Positions 1-12,039 of a stretch of DNA of 64,000 nt are shown here, piece by piece. Source of the stretch: Mycothermus thermophilus (taxonomy: Eukaryota; Ascomycota; Sordariomycetes; Sordariales; Chaetomiaceae); the NCBI GenBank assembly GCA_011316235.1, contig QQBE01000017.1, positions 62,001-126,000 of the forward strand. Reading direction: 5' to 3'. Numbering within the stretch: the first letter of the stretch is position 1; each line of letters starts with the position of its first letter. Position numbers and translations under genes: made by a program. The notes under the pieces were generated by a model. It was not told the origin of the DNA and ran no database searches. It saw only the letters and a program-made list of their open reading frames with translations.

Positions 1-282
1 TTCGACCACTGGTCCAAGGAGTTGGAATTCGAGCCATTCTTCAAAAGGCTGTGACTCCCGGTTCAAATTTCCAGAAGCTTTATTGGACTCGTGCGACCAT
101 GGTATTATCTGCCTTCAGCAGTTCCTTGTATGGCCGAACCAAGGACTATTTAGAGACAGAAAAACTACCTGGTATATCCAGCGAGTCAACAGATCAATAT
201 ATTCCAAACTACATCAGTACGTACTCAGGACTAGACAAGAGCAACGTTCACCAATTTCCGATCAGTCATCCGACGCAAGGAA

Positions 283-3200
283 TCAACCCCTGATATCCCG
301 CATGCTCACAATCCTATCATAGTCCTCACCCACAACCTTCTTCCACCGGACATCAAACCTGCTGAACTGCGCCTGGGCTTCTTTGAAGCGCGTCGTCCAT
401 TCGGCATGGGCTTGCTGCGACTTGTTACCCAGCTTCACAATGATACGCCCGTCGCGACTCTTCCCTCCTGGTTCTCGCACACTGCATTCGCACAACGAGG
501 TGAGATCAAGTTGTTGCCTCAGATGCGTGCGTCGCTTCCCAGTGTATGGCAGGTTGATGTGGTACAACGTTTCTGTCGGCGACTGAAGGAAATTGTTGAT
601 GGGAATGCAATCTGAACAATTGCATGGGAGAGGCGACTTTGCCCAGCTTGGATCGACCACCGGCTCGCGTTGAACGTACCGTTCCAAGTACGCCGTGAGA
701 ATCGCAACAAAGATGTCTCTGTACCGGGTGGTAATTGGTGGAAGCAAATCCTTGCCCAGGAGTGTCAGAAGTTTCCAGAGAACGGGAAACCACAGAAAGG
801 TGAACTCCGTTGGAGGAATGGAGTGGGCCTGGGAAATGATCTGCTTCGCAAGGAGATCCTCAAGGTCCATCCAGCCATTTTTGATACAGTCGGCGAACAG
901 ACTCGACAGGCGCGGTTCGGTGACGACGCGGGTCCCGTCGGTTAAGGTGAACATGTGTCTCGGCTGGAAATTGTCCTGGTATAATTGGATTGGAAGGGGT
1001 TGACGCCCGTTCTCAGTCAACACACCGGCTTGAGAGCGAAGCACGCTGGGGTTTAAAGCGTTGGTTAACGCGCCGGTAATATCCTTGGCGACTCCGAGGG
1101 CGTTGGGGAACGTCAGATTGCCTAGTGATGCGAACGCGGTAAACCTGTCCCTCATTGCCAAGGCAAATGGCATGCGCAAGACGCTTTTCTGGATCAGGGG
1201 AAGCATGCTGCTGAAGTCAGAAAAAGACCACACACAGGCATTGATAAGTAAGAGACTTACTTCGACTCCAAGTATGGCCCATCCTTGCAGAGAAACACCA
1301 AGTCGACCAGGTACAATCCATCAGGCTCAATAAGCAGTTTGCTAGCGATTTGAGCCTCAACATCATCCACCGACCGCTCTGCCACTTCAGCAGCCAGAGA
1401 CTTGATGCCCTCGTGAGATTTATTGCTGGAATCAAGCAGCTCCTTGAGAAGTTCGAATCGAGATTGGATCTTGATCTTGAGCAAATATACGAGTAGACTG
1501 AAAATTGTTAGCGACAGCAAGAACATAAAGGGCAAGACACTCACTACTTATCGAACTCTTGGAAGTCCATCGATCCGTCGAGGACCGCAGGCCCCAATGA
1601 CCTCATGACTTCCGGGTCAAGGGCATCGAAGTCGATGGATTCCACCACACGTCCAAACAGATTAGAGTCGCGGAGCTCGATGGCGGTTGTCACGATTTGC
1701 TGGATGGCGGACTTTTGGTCCCGCTCAGAGAGGTCGTAAGGATTGAGCGGCTTCAACAAGGACATCCAGGCTCGGGTGCTGGTCAGCCGGTAGAGGCTAT
1801 TGACAGCAGATGCCTTCGTCTTTTCACATTTGGTTCTGCCGATGTAATACTTCTGGAGTCCAATGACGTCCTTGAAGTTCAATGACTGGAGGAGAAAAAC
1901 TGCCGTTTCAGTCCGAGGGAGCAGCACAGCCACCTGTTACGGGCTTGTAGTCAGAGAGACTTGACCAATGTGCAGCATGTGATTGCACGAGAAAACTCAC
2001 AGATTTGCGATAAAAATGGGTTGCGGTTGGGCCCTAGAAGAGTAATGTCAGTCTCACGCCGCCCAGCGAGTTCATGTCCACCAGATAACATACGGAGTTC
2101 CCCAGAACCCCCTCGTAGTCCTCGTCGACATCCTCAGAGTCATCAAACGGATCTTCATCCGGCTCATGTTCAGGGATGAGATCTTCCAAGATGTCCTTGA
2201 AGTCTTCGCCAATGTTCACATCCTGGCGCAGCTTGTTGCCGTCGACATCCACGAGCTTTTTAATCTCATACGATCTTTCCAGGACCTCATCATCATCGTC
2301 GTATTCATCCTCGTCCTCGTCCTGGTCCTCGTCCTCATCCTCGTCCTCGTCCTCACTATCATCATCGTCGTCGTATTTCCTGCGTTTGCGTGGACGATCA
2401 TCATAGTAGTCCCGAAGGTTGTAGTAATCCACTTCGGGCTCTCGAACTTCTTTCTTCTCAAGGACGGCGAGTAGGACATCGAACTCTAGCTCTTCGGAAA
2501 GGAGGCTGAAGCTCTCGATTCGGGCGAGGTCGTCTCCCTTCAAGGCCTTGAGCGAGATGCTGGCCTCGGTATACTCATGATCCAAGAGGTAGTAGATGTG
2601 ACTATTTCCTTCCTCAATCGCGGCCTCGTACTGGAGCCACGCATTGAGCGCGTTTCGGAGCGGTGAGATGTCGACATTTTGGACCCTACCCGCTCTGGGA
2701 GGTCCATCGGGATTGGGGGAGACGGCGAGGTTGTATGTCAAAACCCATCTGTAACCCGACTTAACTGGCAACACCTCATGATGGACGTCGGAATACCAGC
2801 AAAGGGCAGATGGTTGAATCTGGGAGGTCACAAAGACCTTTGTTTGCCCGTTATGGGTCACCACCACATCACCGCCTTCGTGGGGAGAGGGCAGGCATAT
2901 GACGAGTGTCCCAAACATGCCTGGGATCTTTTCAGTGCTGGGCCCGTCAGCGCGGAGTCTCAGTGGCCATATGACCAGGGACTTACTCCGTGTGTGCCTT
3001 AAACATAGCACCCTTTTCGTAAATGAGCATCTTGTAAGGTTCCGCATTGATAGGAACGTGAATACCAAGGGATTCCGCCACGAAATCAAGGCATGGCTCC
3101 AACACGTTGGATTTCCAGGTGGAAGGAAGGCGGACCTTGCAGGCGTCTATCTCCCACGTGTTCCGGATCGAGGTGTCCACAATTGTTTCACTGCCTCGCC

Positions 3201-3520
3201 CAAACGGGGCCTGGCGAGAGAGTCCGATCAGCTGGCGAGCCTGCTCTTCGCGCAGAGGGAACCGGACGTTTCCGACTCCTTCAACGTCAAGTCCGCCGAT
3301 GTATTTGACTGAAAGCATCTCCTCGAACCCCGCAAAAGAGCCTGGGGCTTTGATGCGAGTCAGGCTGTCGTATACCTTGAGGATCAGTCTGCGACGGCTC
3401 TTCTGGACGGGCTTGCCTGGGGCCGGAACAGGTGAGCCGGAAGCGCTGGGATTTGGTCGTCAGGGGCTCTGGTCGTGAACGCGACATTGGATCATTTTCA
3501 GGAAGGGCTTACCCATTCAT
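283..3520 (-). CDS. 2OG-Fe(II) dioxygenase with large C-terminal extension
   Basis: Probable 2-oxoglutarate/Fe(II)-dependent oxygenase of the prolyl-4-hydroxylase-like fold; the substrate is unknown. I read seven exons: 3520-3513, 3445-2987, 2937-2094, 2033-2001, 1933-1545, 1497-1261 and 1210-283. They give 965 residues in frame, and each intron has a GT donor and AG acceptor. The joined product shows the iron triad: H154 and D156 in KAHTDTEK, and H209 in SDVHHEVLP. R219 in SGYRW is the likely 2OG-binding Arg. An almost pure Asp/Glu tract lies at about residues 343-372. The ~590 residues after it match no domain I know and include a CNCSDC cysteine cluster. The start relies on an 8-nt first exon (ATGAATGG) before a 67-nt intron, so the N-terminus is the least certain part. 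Domain family is fairly sure, function is not. Confidence 0.82.
2290..2375. repeat. Trinucleotide-rich tract encoding acidic run
   Basis: Imperfect CTC/GTC/ATC triplets on the + strand encode the Asp/Glu tract of the dioxygenase gene on the - strand. The run is interrupted, so it is likely less length-variable than the pure CTC array at 21.5 kb. Confidence 0.8.
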
Positions 3521-4284
3521 GTCTAAGATTAGACCTTTGAAACAAATTTGGGAACTAAAAGATGTGTGTATGTGTGTTCACGACCAGGAGGGTGGGTGAA
3601 GACGCGACGCGATAAAATATCATATTGAGAATATAACCGCGAAGATGGCTCGACTGCAGATCCCCTGCATGGTCTGGGCGAGGTGGGATGGAAAAAGCAA
3701 CGCCACCTCAGCTCGAACTTACGACACTGTTCTTGGTCTTCGGGGTTTGAGTTGCAAGCTTCATGGTTCTAGAGCGCAATTTTATTTCCTGTGTTCTTCT
3801 GCTAAATCGGCTCAGAAAAACGACCTGGGACCGTAGCTGTCAACGGTTGCTATACCACCCACTTCAAAGTGCGTGGCAGGTGCGCGAACATCGCGAACAG
3901 AATCTCGGAACCCCGCGGTGTAATGCGCTAATTAGGGGCAGACGCGATAAGCGCGCGTCTGTTTGCCATTCTTCCCGTCCCAGGACCGCAGTCTTCGGGC
4001 TCTTGTTCGTTGCTCTCAGTTCCTAAGGGACACACTAGGCATAGAATACCTGACGTTGAGATAAGGGCGAGGGCATAGTGTGGTAAGGTATCAAGCATTG
4101 ACACAACTCGACCCTGAGCATCAGGTTGTTTTCGTGCATTGGTTGGCTCTCTGTTGTCTGTTGGTGCTCTCTGGACGCGACTGGTCAAACTCCGCGGTTT
4201 TGCATGGTAAACACCTGTTGATAATATTGGCAATCCCTACGGACGATGAGCACCCCGTACATGCAAAGTTTCAGATCCCAAACC
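3521..4284. other. Intergenic region
   Basis: This is the upstream side of the dioxygenase gene and the downstream side of the next gene, both on the - strand. Only short unsupported ORFs are present. I see no RNA gene or mobile element. Confidence 0.6.
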
Positions 4285-6509
4285 CTAGCACATTGTGATC
4301 GTTTGGGGAATAACATTCGTATACATGTTCACATTCGATTCCAACCCATACTCAATCCAATGAAACGTGATCATCACATCACAGAAAGCTGCCACCAGTT
4401 GCCAGCCCGTGTACTCTCCATCCGCACACAGGGGAACGCTGTATGTGGGACAGGGAGCATTGATGCTTTCCCAACTCATGCTGCTGCTGGTCGCTTCATC
4501 CTGGTCATCATCATTGTTTGTGTTTCCGGCCTCGCCCACGTTGTCCCCGTTGTCGTTGCCGATCTGCTCTCTATTGTCGGTGCCACTGTAATCACTATGA
4601 TTGCTGGTAATGCTGTCTCCACGGTTTCTGTTCTGTTCTGTACTGCTCTTAAGAGAGTTGGCACTGCTTCTATTGCTGGGCAGATGTCGGCTACTCCTAG
4701 TGCTCTCGACCCCACTCGCCCTGGTATTGTCGTCTCCATGCTTGGTTTCGTCGTTGTTATGGGTTTTTGAGGCTAGATACTCCGCCAAGAGTTCTGTGCC
4801 GTCCAGAATCTCTTCCTTGCAGATGACTGTTTGTTCCAAGCATTTCTTCAGCCATTCTGGCTCCTCAAACATGTCTGCCAGATCGGTGAAGAGGTCAGGG
4901 CACACAAGCATGGCCCAGGACAGGTCAGCTGGTGCCTTGACGACTTTGCGCAGCATTTCGGATGCCTTCGATAAGATTGCTGTGTCATCGATAGTGATTT
5001 GGAATGCCTGGCTCTTTGAATGCATAAACTGGCACTCGTTACAGAGCAGCATGGCGTGGTAAATGGCGTCACGGTGTGGGTGGTCGGGTAAGTCGTCGAT
5101 GGACAAACGTGGGAAACAGAGGTCTTTGTACAGTCGAGGGTATGAATAGATGGCATTGAATATGTTTGAGACGTCCATGAGCAATGTTGTCGGCGCGGAA
5201 AAGTAGTATCCATCGGGTTTGAGAAGCTCCACTACCTCCTTAATGTACTTCAGGAGGCAGAGATCCATTCTCAACACCCCAAAGGTGTACGGAAACCTTT
5301 CCTTCAGTTCTTCTGTGAAAGGCTTGACGGGATACCATAGCTCTCCATTGTTGGATTTGGTCAAAACTGCTTCACTCTCTGAAGCACAGGATCGAACATA
5401 CTCGACGCACTGTCGAATGTCGAGACCGTTGCCAAATGCTATCTCGCAGTCAACGATGTTCGAAAGGAGTAGAGCGGGACAAGGCTCGAGAAGGTGAAAA
5501 ATCATCTCCCCTTCCTTGCAGTCACCAGGATACCAGGTTGCCGGGGTTGTGGCGCCTGCTCTGCTCAGATAAAGAATCTTTCCGTTCTTCAACCGCAACC
5601 CCCGAATCGAGCACCACAGCCTGATAGCCAAGAAGTTGGGATCCCGGGTTCTTGGAGCACTCTCGTAGAAGTCGTACAGGGTCTCGGACAAGAGGTCCGC
5701 ACCCCAGGTCGGAGGGAGAAACTCGACGACACATCCCTCGTCGCTCGGGCGGAACTGTAGGTACCCAATAGGTCCGTTCCATTGCATCGGAAGTGGCATT
5801 GGAGATTGAGCATGGGGGTTTTGCTCGCAAGATTTAAATCCAAGAATGCTCTTGGATTGCATCAGGGTTAGCTGCACGCGTTTCAACACATAGGATGGGA
5901 CAAACTTACAGCGATCGTACACAAGTCCTTGCCCCTCCAGCGCATGGGAACAATGCCATTGACCAGGATCGACTGGGCATTCATGTGGTAAAGTCGATCC
6001 TTCTCTGGCGAGATGTCGAGGGCCTGCATGAAATTCACCCAAGTTGATCTAGCCGGGGCCTTTTCTGTGTCAACCAGGACATATTGGCCACTGTCATCTT
6101 GTTGATTTCGCTTCAATCCGCGAACAATCTTGGAAATGAGGGTGGTCCATCGCGATTTACTGGAGAGATCGTCCTGATCCTCTGAAAGTTGGAAGCCAGT
6201 CGGAAACTTGAAGTCGGGCTGCCAGTTTTGCCGGAGCAGGAGGGAGGTGGAGATAACTGGGGTAGCGATGATCTGTTGCAAACCGAAGAGCCTCTTTGTC
6301 TTGACTTTGGCTTTCCATGGACCCAGGGCCTCTCTTGACAGGCCTACCTCGTAGGCTTTATGTTCCGTGAGGAGTTGCCGGGCAGCCACGTAAACGGTGA
6401 GAAGAGTAATGAGAGAAATGGCTGCCGCGATGGCTGAGCATATGGCTGAAATCCAGTCCGTGATGTTCGGAGGATCGGGATTTGATACTTCTGGGTCTTG
6501 GTGATCCAT
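4285..6509 (-). CDS. Membrane-anchored protein of unknown function
   Basis: I do not recognise this protein. It has two exons: 6509-5910, then 5850-4285 if a 59-nt intron is removed (donor GTAAGT, branch point CTAAC, acceptor AAG), giving 721 residues. A 38-nt intron ending in CAG at 5872 also keeps the frame and gives 728 residues, but it lacks a branch point and is shorter than every other intron here. The N-terminus has one hydrophobic segment at about residues 17-43 (start of the run TDWISAICSAIAAA). A soluble body of about 550 residues follows, then a polar Ser/Asn/Asp-rich segment (about 615-680) and a conserved-looking C-terminal block. The organisation suggests a protein tethered to a membrane with its bulk on one side. 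No catalytic motif is evident. Confidence 0.75.
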
Positions 6510-7472
6510 GGCGGCCTACACGCCTCAGCTTGCAAGGTAGATAACAGACCAACAAAGAAGAAAAGTTGGTTGTAGAATGGTGAGACAGCACGCGTTCTTG
6601 ATGGCAACCATCCATGGCGAACGCGCCTCGCTGTGCCACTGCATTGCAGGAGCTTCCAACACTGCTTCCATCCCCGTGTCGGCACGTGACCCAGCAGTAG
6701 CGCCCCCTGTACCACGCTGTCCAGCATGCGACATCTCATGTTGTTGATGATGTCGAAGTCGCCTCGGATCTCCTCTATGTAGCCCTTCCTTCAGTTACTG
6801 CTCCGTCAGGCAGTGTTCTGAGGTGTGGGAAATTGGGAATCGTGAGGGGTAGGTGTTGTTGCATCAGTGTTTAACCCTAACCCTCATGTCGTCCTGTCGT
6901 CCCTTTTTAACGTCCATCCTTCTTTCGTTCTATTGCACTCTTATTTCACGTATGAGTTTGTCTCACTGGTATACAACATCGGATACTGGTCTTGGGTATG
7001 CCCTTTACAAACCAGTAGCCCAGGCAATTGTTAGAACTGTGAGTCTCATACACAGCTGTGTTTTGTTGGTAGCAAAGATACCCGCAAACACCTCCGTTTT
7101 CCTCTCCAGCCCTGCCCCACCTTCATGCAAGTTACCACCTACATCCATGAGATTCGAAAGGCAAACGACGACGGACCTCCGCCAGACCATGACTGATGAA
7201 CTTTGATCTTCTCCAAAGCTGACCCTTTAACATCGTGCCAATCTTGACCCTGTGCCTGCTATTTAACTCGACCTTGTTGAAGACGTAGGGAAGACTCCAA
7301 ATTAAGAAACGACCGAGACACTACCAGGTAGCCTTTCTACCTCTTGTCAACAGCCAACCTTGCAAGTGATACTCTCCCCCAGGCGTGTTTGCTTCAGCCA
7401 ACTAGTTTTTGTGTTAGAACAACATCCCCATCTCGCCAGGTCTCCAGGCCGCTGCGCTGCGTCATTCATACA
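6510..7472. other. Divergent intergenic region
   Basis: Shared upstream region of the unknown membrane-anchored gene (-) and the SET/MYND gene (+). It contains a short telomere-like stretch (TTAACCCTAACCC at about 6871-6883) and pyrimidine-rich segments nearer the + strand gene. No gene is supported. Confidence 0.55.
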
Positions 7473-9223
7473 ATGCCGAACCGTCAGCCGTTGCACACGA
7501 ATCCAGAGCTCTGCAGCTACGCTCTCGGTGTCCTAAACTCGTCGGTTCCGCTCGAGATTCGAGCGTCGAGTGTCTGCGATGGCTCCGGCCTGTTCCTCTC
7601 GGAAGTTTCTGGCATAGACGCGAACTGCGAGATCTACCGCACTCCACTCTCGCTCGCTGCCATCGATCCTGGTGTCAAGACTGTCTGCCATGGATGCCTC
7701 CGCGAAGAGGAAGAGTTGTTCCCTGATGTCTCGAACCCCGGGACAAAGCTGAAGGCCTGTGGCGCATGCAAGGCCACATATTATTGCTCCAAGGTAAGGT
7801 CAGAGACAAAAAGTGCAATCGTATCCATACTGACCCGGAGGACAGCAATGCCAGAAGGCTTCGTGGACTCAGTATCACAAACAGGAGTGCAAAACTATTC
7901 AGCGGGATCCAAATATGCCCTCGTGGATGCTGCTGGCGTTACGCTTGGGCCTGTTTGTTGAACGTCCCACGCAATTCCCCAAGCATCTCGCCGCCCTTAA
8001 ACACCTGCAATCGGATCCTGACAAGGACCGCGATATGCGTATGGGTGTATCTTTCGCCCGGCAGTTCATTACCGACACTCCAGTCGGCGGTGAAGCCTTG
8101 GCTAAGGGGATGGATGCGATATCCAAGGTGAATGATAATAATATTGCATTTGCTCGATGAGACTTTTGACTAACGGATGAACCAGCTACGCCTCAACGCC
8201 TCGCCACTTCAGGCAACTCTTCAGCCTGTCGGCAACGTCTTCGACATAGCCTCGGCCATGATCAACCATTCCTGCGACCCCAATGCATTTTTGGTGATGC
8301 GGGGTGGTTCCCTGAGGGTTCGCTCGCTGAGGAAGATCAACCCTGGAGAGGAGATCACCTTTTCGTACACCAACACTGCAGACAGCGCCTTGATCCGTCA
8401 GGCAAATCTGGAGAGGCTGTACGCCTTCACCTGCAAGTGTATGTGTGTCACTCGATACCCTTCCAAACGGTCAGTCCATTAACTCGCCTGTGCGTGGGTA
8501 GGCCCTCAATGCGCACGTGAAGTCTCAGACATCAGTGCTGTGGTCGGTCCCTCGAACTTGTCCGCTACCCGGAAGGCTATGGCAGAGGTCCAGGACTTCA
8601 TGAAGGAAACCTTCATGGGCGCCATGGCCGCCGGTGCCAACTCATCCCTCGACAACACGGCCCAAGTCGAGTCCCGGTTGCATGCAATTCTCGCCAAAGT
8701 CTTGCCCTCCGGCACTAAGTGGCCCGAGGACTTGGAGCCGTTCCCAGCGTTCCGCTCGAGCCTCGCAAAGCTGTATATGAGTCAAGGCAAAGCGTTGTTG
8801 GCCTTGCGTACCGCTCTGCGAGCCACACTGCACCGCCGTGAACCCCTGAAGGGGTTTGTTCAAGCCTACGAGATGGTAGAACTCTCGCAGATGTTGGCAG
8901 TGTTAGGGAGTACACCTGATGCAGCAACCAAAGAGGACAAGAACGCTCCCACTATGTATGACTTCCGCCTTGTGGGCTTCAGATACACGGACGCGGCGTG
9001 GCACGGCTGTGCGAATGTTTTCGGCGAGGATTCCGCCCAAGCGATCCGGCAAGGGGAATTCATGAAGCGGTTGATGAAGCAATGGAAGACACCCAATGAC
9101 TTCTTGACCTCGAATAAATACGAGGAGGTGTTTGGGATTTCCCAGCGTAAGGTGCTGGACTGGGCTGGGTTGCCCGAGGGAAAGGGACTTTCTGCCAAAC
9201 TTGAGATGCCGGTTCTGAACTAA
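7473..9223 (+). CDS. SET and MYND domain protein (SMYD-like)
   Basis: Likely a protein-lysine methyltransferase of the SMYD type. Exons are 7473-7793, 7846-8127, 8186-8438 and 8502-9223, giving 525 residues. All three introns (52, 58 and 63 nt) have GT donors, CTGAC/CTAAC/TTAAC branch points and AG acceptors. The MYND zinc finger lies at about residues 72-124, starting at VCHGC, passing through ACGAC and YYCSK, and completed across intron 1 by QCQK...HKQEC. The SET core motif NHSCDPN is at about 228-234, followed by INPGEEITFSY. A post-SET-like cysteine pair (FTCKCPQC) is formed only after intron 3 is removed, which supports that join. The C-terminal part resembles the helical tail of the family. 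The ATG at 7473 starts directly before the conserved N-terminus. Substrate unknown. Confidence 0.92.
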
Positions 9224-10052
9224 ACGGATCGGTCTCCCAGGTACTTGCAACTTCGGATCACCAAGAGTAGGATGTCCGGGCCGAGGAATGTTGGATTTGA
9301 AGGGCCCGAGAGGATACGTCCCCTCAGGAGTACATTGGATGGGATGAACCCGAGGTTGCCAGATTGGAAACACCATACAAGATGTTCTCAGTAGCTAGTA
9401 GTGTGAACTACAAAGAATACTGAGTCTTATGTGTCACGACACATGAGGAGAACCCACCACCCGAGACGCACGTCACTCTGGTAGTCCTCGAGACTTTGAG
9501 GAGGGGAGTACCGCAGGACCACGGTAGCATCTTTGGAATCTGGCATGGCTTCGTTATGGTGACTGAAGGTCACGCGAGGCCCAAGCGTCAACATGTTCGT
9601 TATGACCTCAAAGTCGTCCCGTCATTTGGACGTGCCACACACTCGAGGAAGACAGCTTGCGAAGTCTGTGAGCATAACGACAAAGAATGAACCACTGTAT
9701 GCACCTCATCTGGTCAACGTTAAAGTGTTCTGTATATCGTGAATGTACTGTTGGTTTCACGACGTGGCTTCCTAGCAATCCAACTTGCTCAAGATGACAG
9801 TTTTCTTGACATGCTGAAGATGTTGAAGATGCCAGGTCACATGGTTCATCATGGTGTATAAAACTAGAGGCGTCCGCTTCTGCTTCCGGGGACCTCAACA
9901 CTTCTCAACATCTACACACTCACAAGCAGCTAGATCTGCCTACGATCATCCCATTAGTTCAACGCTTCACACATAGCACAACCAGCTGTTACCCACCCAA
10001 ACCCTTGCTCCACAGCACCTGCTCGATATCACTGTTCGAAGCACTATCCACA
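9224..10052. other. Intergenic region, promoter of the small peptide gene
   Basis: No ORF here is convincing. The right end carries a TATA box and a CA/CT-rich leader of the small cysteine-rich gene. Confidence 0.6.
9857..9863 (+). promoter_or_regulatory. TATA box
   Basis: TATAAAA, 190 bp upstream of the start codon of the small cysteine-rich gene and followed by a C/A-rich leader. The placement fits a long 5' UTR, as fungal inducible genes often have. Confidence 0.5.
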
Positions 10053-10208
10053 ATGTGCACGACCGTCTACAACAAGTACAGCTGCGGCTGCAAGGTCAAG
10101 TCCAAGACGGACAAATGCAAGCACGCGGGGACCGACAAGTGCACGTCTTCCGAGGAGACCAAGACGCAGAGCATCCCCTGTGGCAGCTGCGCGTATCCGA
10201 ACCATTAA
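10053..10208 (+). CDS. Small cysteine-rich peptide, 51 residues
   Basis: A single-exon ORF of 51 residues starting MCTTVYNKYSCGC. It has seven cysteines spread over the whole length and is rich in Lys and Thr. There is no signal peptide, so a cytosolic metal-binding or structural role is more likely than a secreted effector. A consensus TATA box and long leader lie upstream, and the ATG context (CACAATG) is good. Short MCTT...SCGC-type peptides occur in many ascomycetes without known function; that parallel is from memory. An upstream in-frame ATG at 10005 would add 16 residues, but they look like leader sequence. Confidence 0.65.
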   Translation: MCTTVYNKYSCGCKVKSKTDKCKHAGTDKCTSSEETKTQSIPCGSCAYPNH

Positions 10209-10540
10209 ATTCGCGGGAGGTGTCATGGAAGCTGCATAAGCAACGCAGGCTGTATGAGATCGCGTTGAGTTATTAGTCATGGATTGTCGACAGAAGTTTG
10301 GGAAACAACATGGGGACATGGACGGGGAAGGTGCCATTGAAGACTTCAGGACTCTTACTTAGGTAGCATCAATGCAAGCGTTGACTTTAATGTCTTGGTA
10401 AAGTGACGGCAGTGATCTTGCAAGTGGACGCGCTAAGCGCATATGATGGATGGCCTATGGCTGAATGATTTTTCATTATTGCCCGTCATGATAGGTTGCT
10501 CCGACAATTGACATCTTCCAACAATTGAAGTGATATCGTT
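10209..10540. other. Intergenic region
   Basis: Convergent 3' ends of the small peptide gene (+) and the multi-pass membrane gene (-). Nothing recognised. Confidence 0.55.
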
Positions 10541-11693
10541 TTAGTCCTTGAAGTCGATCACATGAAACGCGCGCAACAGCTTCAGCTGCATGACGAAAAC
10601 ATTTGCCGCGGTGATATAGACCACAACAACGAGGAAGAACATCTTCAACCGCAACAGGTACAGGCGGATCCAGCTGGAGAACTTTACCGTCCTGAGAGCG
10701 GCAATGAATCGGGCCAGGCCTACGCCGCTGACCACCCCCGGCTCGACGCGGCCACCCAACGTGCGGTCGAAGTACACCAAGGTCTCTTCATCGGCGGGTA
10801 AGAGCGAGGCGTTGACGCGGAACAGAGCTGTTTCCACAGGATCCGCAATAAGGAGCATCAATCCAATCCATACACACAATGCGCTGGTGTACTTGACCGG
10901 ATTCGGTCCGTGGCGGAGCTCTTCGGGAGTATAAAGGTTCAGGCGCAGGGCGTAGAGGATTTTATTCGTGAGATAGAGCAACAAGTGGGAGGCGCCGAAT
11001 GCAATGATTGTCGGGAGCCAGTTGGCTGCGTAGGACTGGCGCGCCGCTCGCAGACGGGAGAGAAACCGCCTGCGTACTCCGGGGCCGGGAGTCGGTGTCG
11101 CGATGACGGTGTGGGTAAAGGCTGTCACAAGAGGCGCTATAGCGATCCTGGTGAGTAGGCCGACTAAGATGACCACCTTGCCGTTGTGAGTGCGAGCTGC
11201 GAGACGCCTTGTTGTGCTCAGTATCAAGCACAGACCGTTCTCGTAGAGGAAACCGCGGACAATGGCGCTCCAGCCTAGGGTTCGGTAAAGCATTCGGGTC
11301 GTGGCGCGGACCGACCATGTAATGGTGCCCTTGAGTTTATTCCGGTAAATAAGATTTCCGGACTTGAACTCTTGTTTATCGTCCTTTAAATCCAAGGCAT
11401 GTTGGCCGTCTGCTGGTAAGGTGTCCTCCACCATGGCTAGAATGCGATAGACCTCGGGGAGAGTGTATAGGATCTTTGGTGCTGTTAGCGAGGATCAGGA
11501 GATTTAAAATCCAAACTATAACAGTGATACTTACGAAAAGGAAGAAGGGCGCTCCCAAGAGCGCGTCAACCACGTAGAGAAGTCCCCATGGATAGTGCCA
11601 TAGATCCTCAAGGCTCGGGTGCCATCTCCGGATGAGTGCAGGACCGAGAATGTTTACGATGTCCTTGCCGATTTTGTGGCCCAAGAACCACAT
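10541..11693 (-). CDS. Multi-pass membrane protein of unknown function
   Basis: Two exons, 11693-11535 and 11473-10541, separated by a 61-nt intron (GTAAGT donor, CTAAC branch point, AAG acceptor), give 363 residues. Several hydrophobic segments are visible, including YVVDALLGAPFFLF near residue 45, a central pair, and MFFLVVVVYITAAN near the C-terminus. The spacing of three similar modules is faintly reminiscent of degenerate mitochondrial-carrier-like proteins, but no signature motif is present, so I leave the function open. I chose the start at 11693 because the decayed paralogue next door begins at the equivalent Met. An in-frame Met at 11909 exists, but its extra 72 residues have no counterpart there. 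Confidence 0.72.
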
Positions 11694-12039
11694 AGTTAGT
11701 GGTGAAGAAGTTTGCTCTTGGAGAGAATTGGGATCTAGATTGTATCCTAAACGGGATTCCGTGAAATGACAACGAACGGCTAGTAAAGACGCAGAAGCAA
11801 CGATGTGATTGCAGAGGTGCGGTCCCTTTAAGATGAGTTCATCCGACACAGCGCCTTGTGGGCCTGGGCAACCAACCAACCCGCTGCTTTTCAGCTCGCA
11901 ACCCAACATGCCGGCTTACTAGTATTCTCAGGTTAGGTACGCCCGAACGCATGGAACTTGTGCCATCAAACCCTTGCTGAATAATACAAGCAGGATTGAC
12001 GGATCAGGGTTATAGGAGCAATGCGTTTCAGGTTTTGTT

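Noticed and set aside
6868..6885. TAACCCTAACCC telomere-like words (also GGTTAGGG-like words at about 57733-57762)
   Set aside because: Two or fewer units each, inside ordinary intergenic DNA; too short to call an interstitial telomere.
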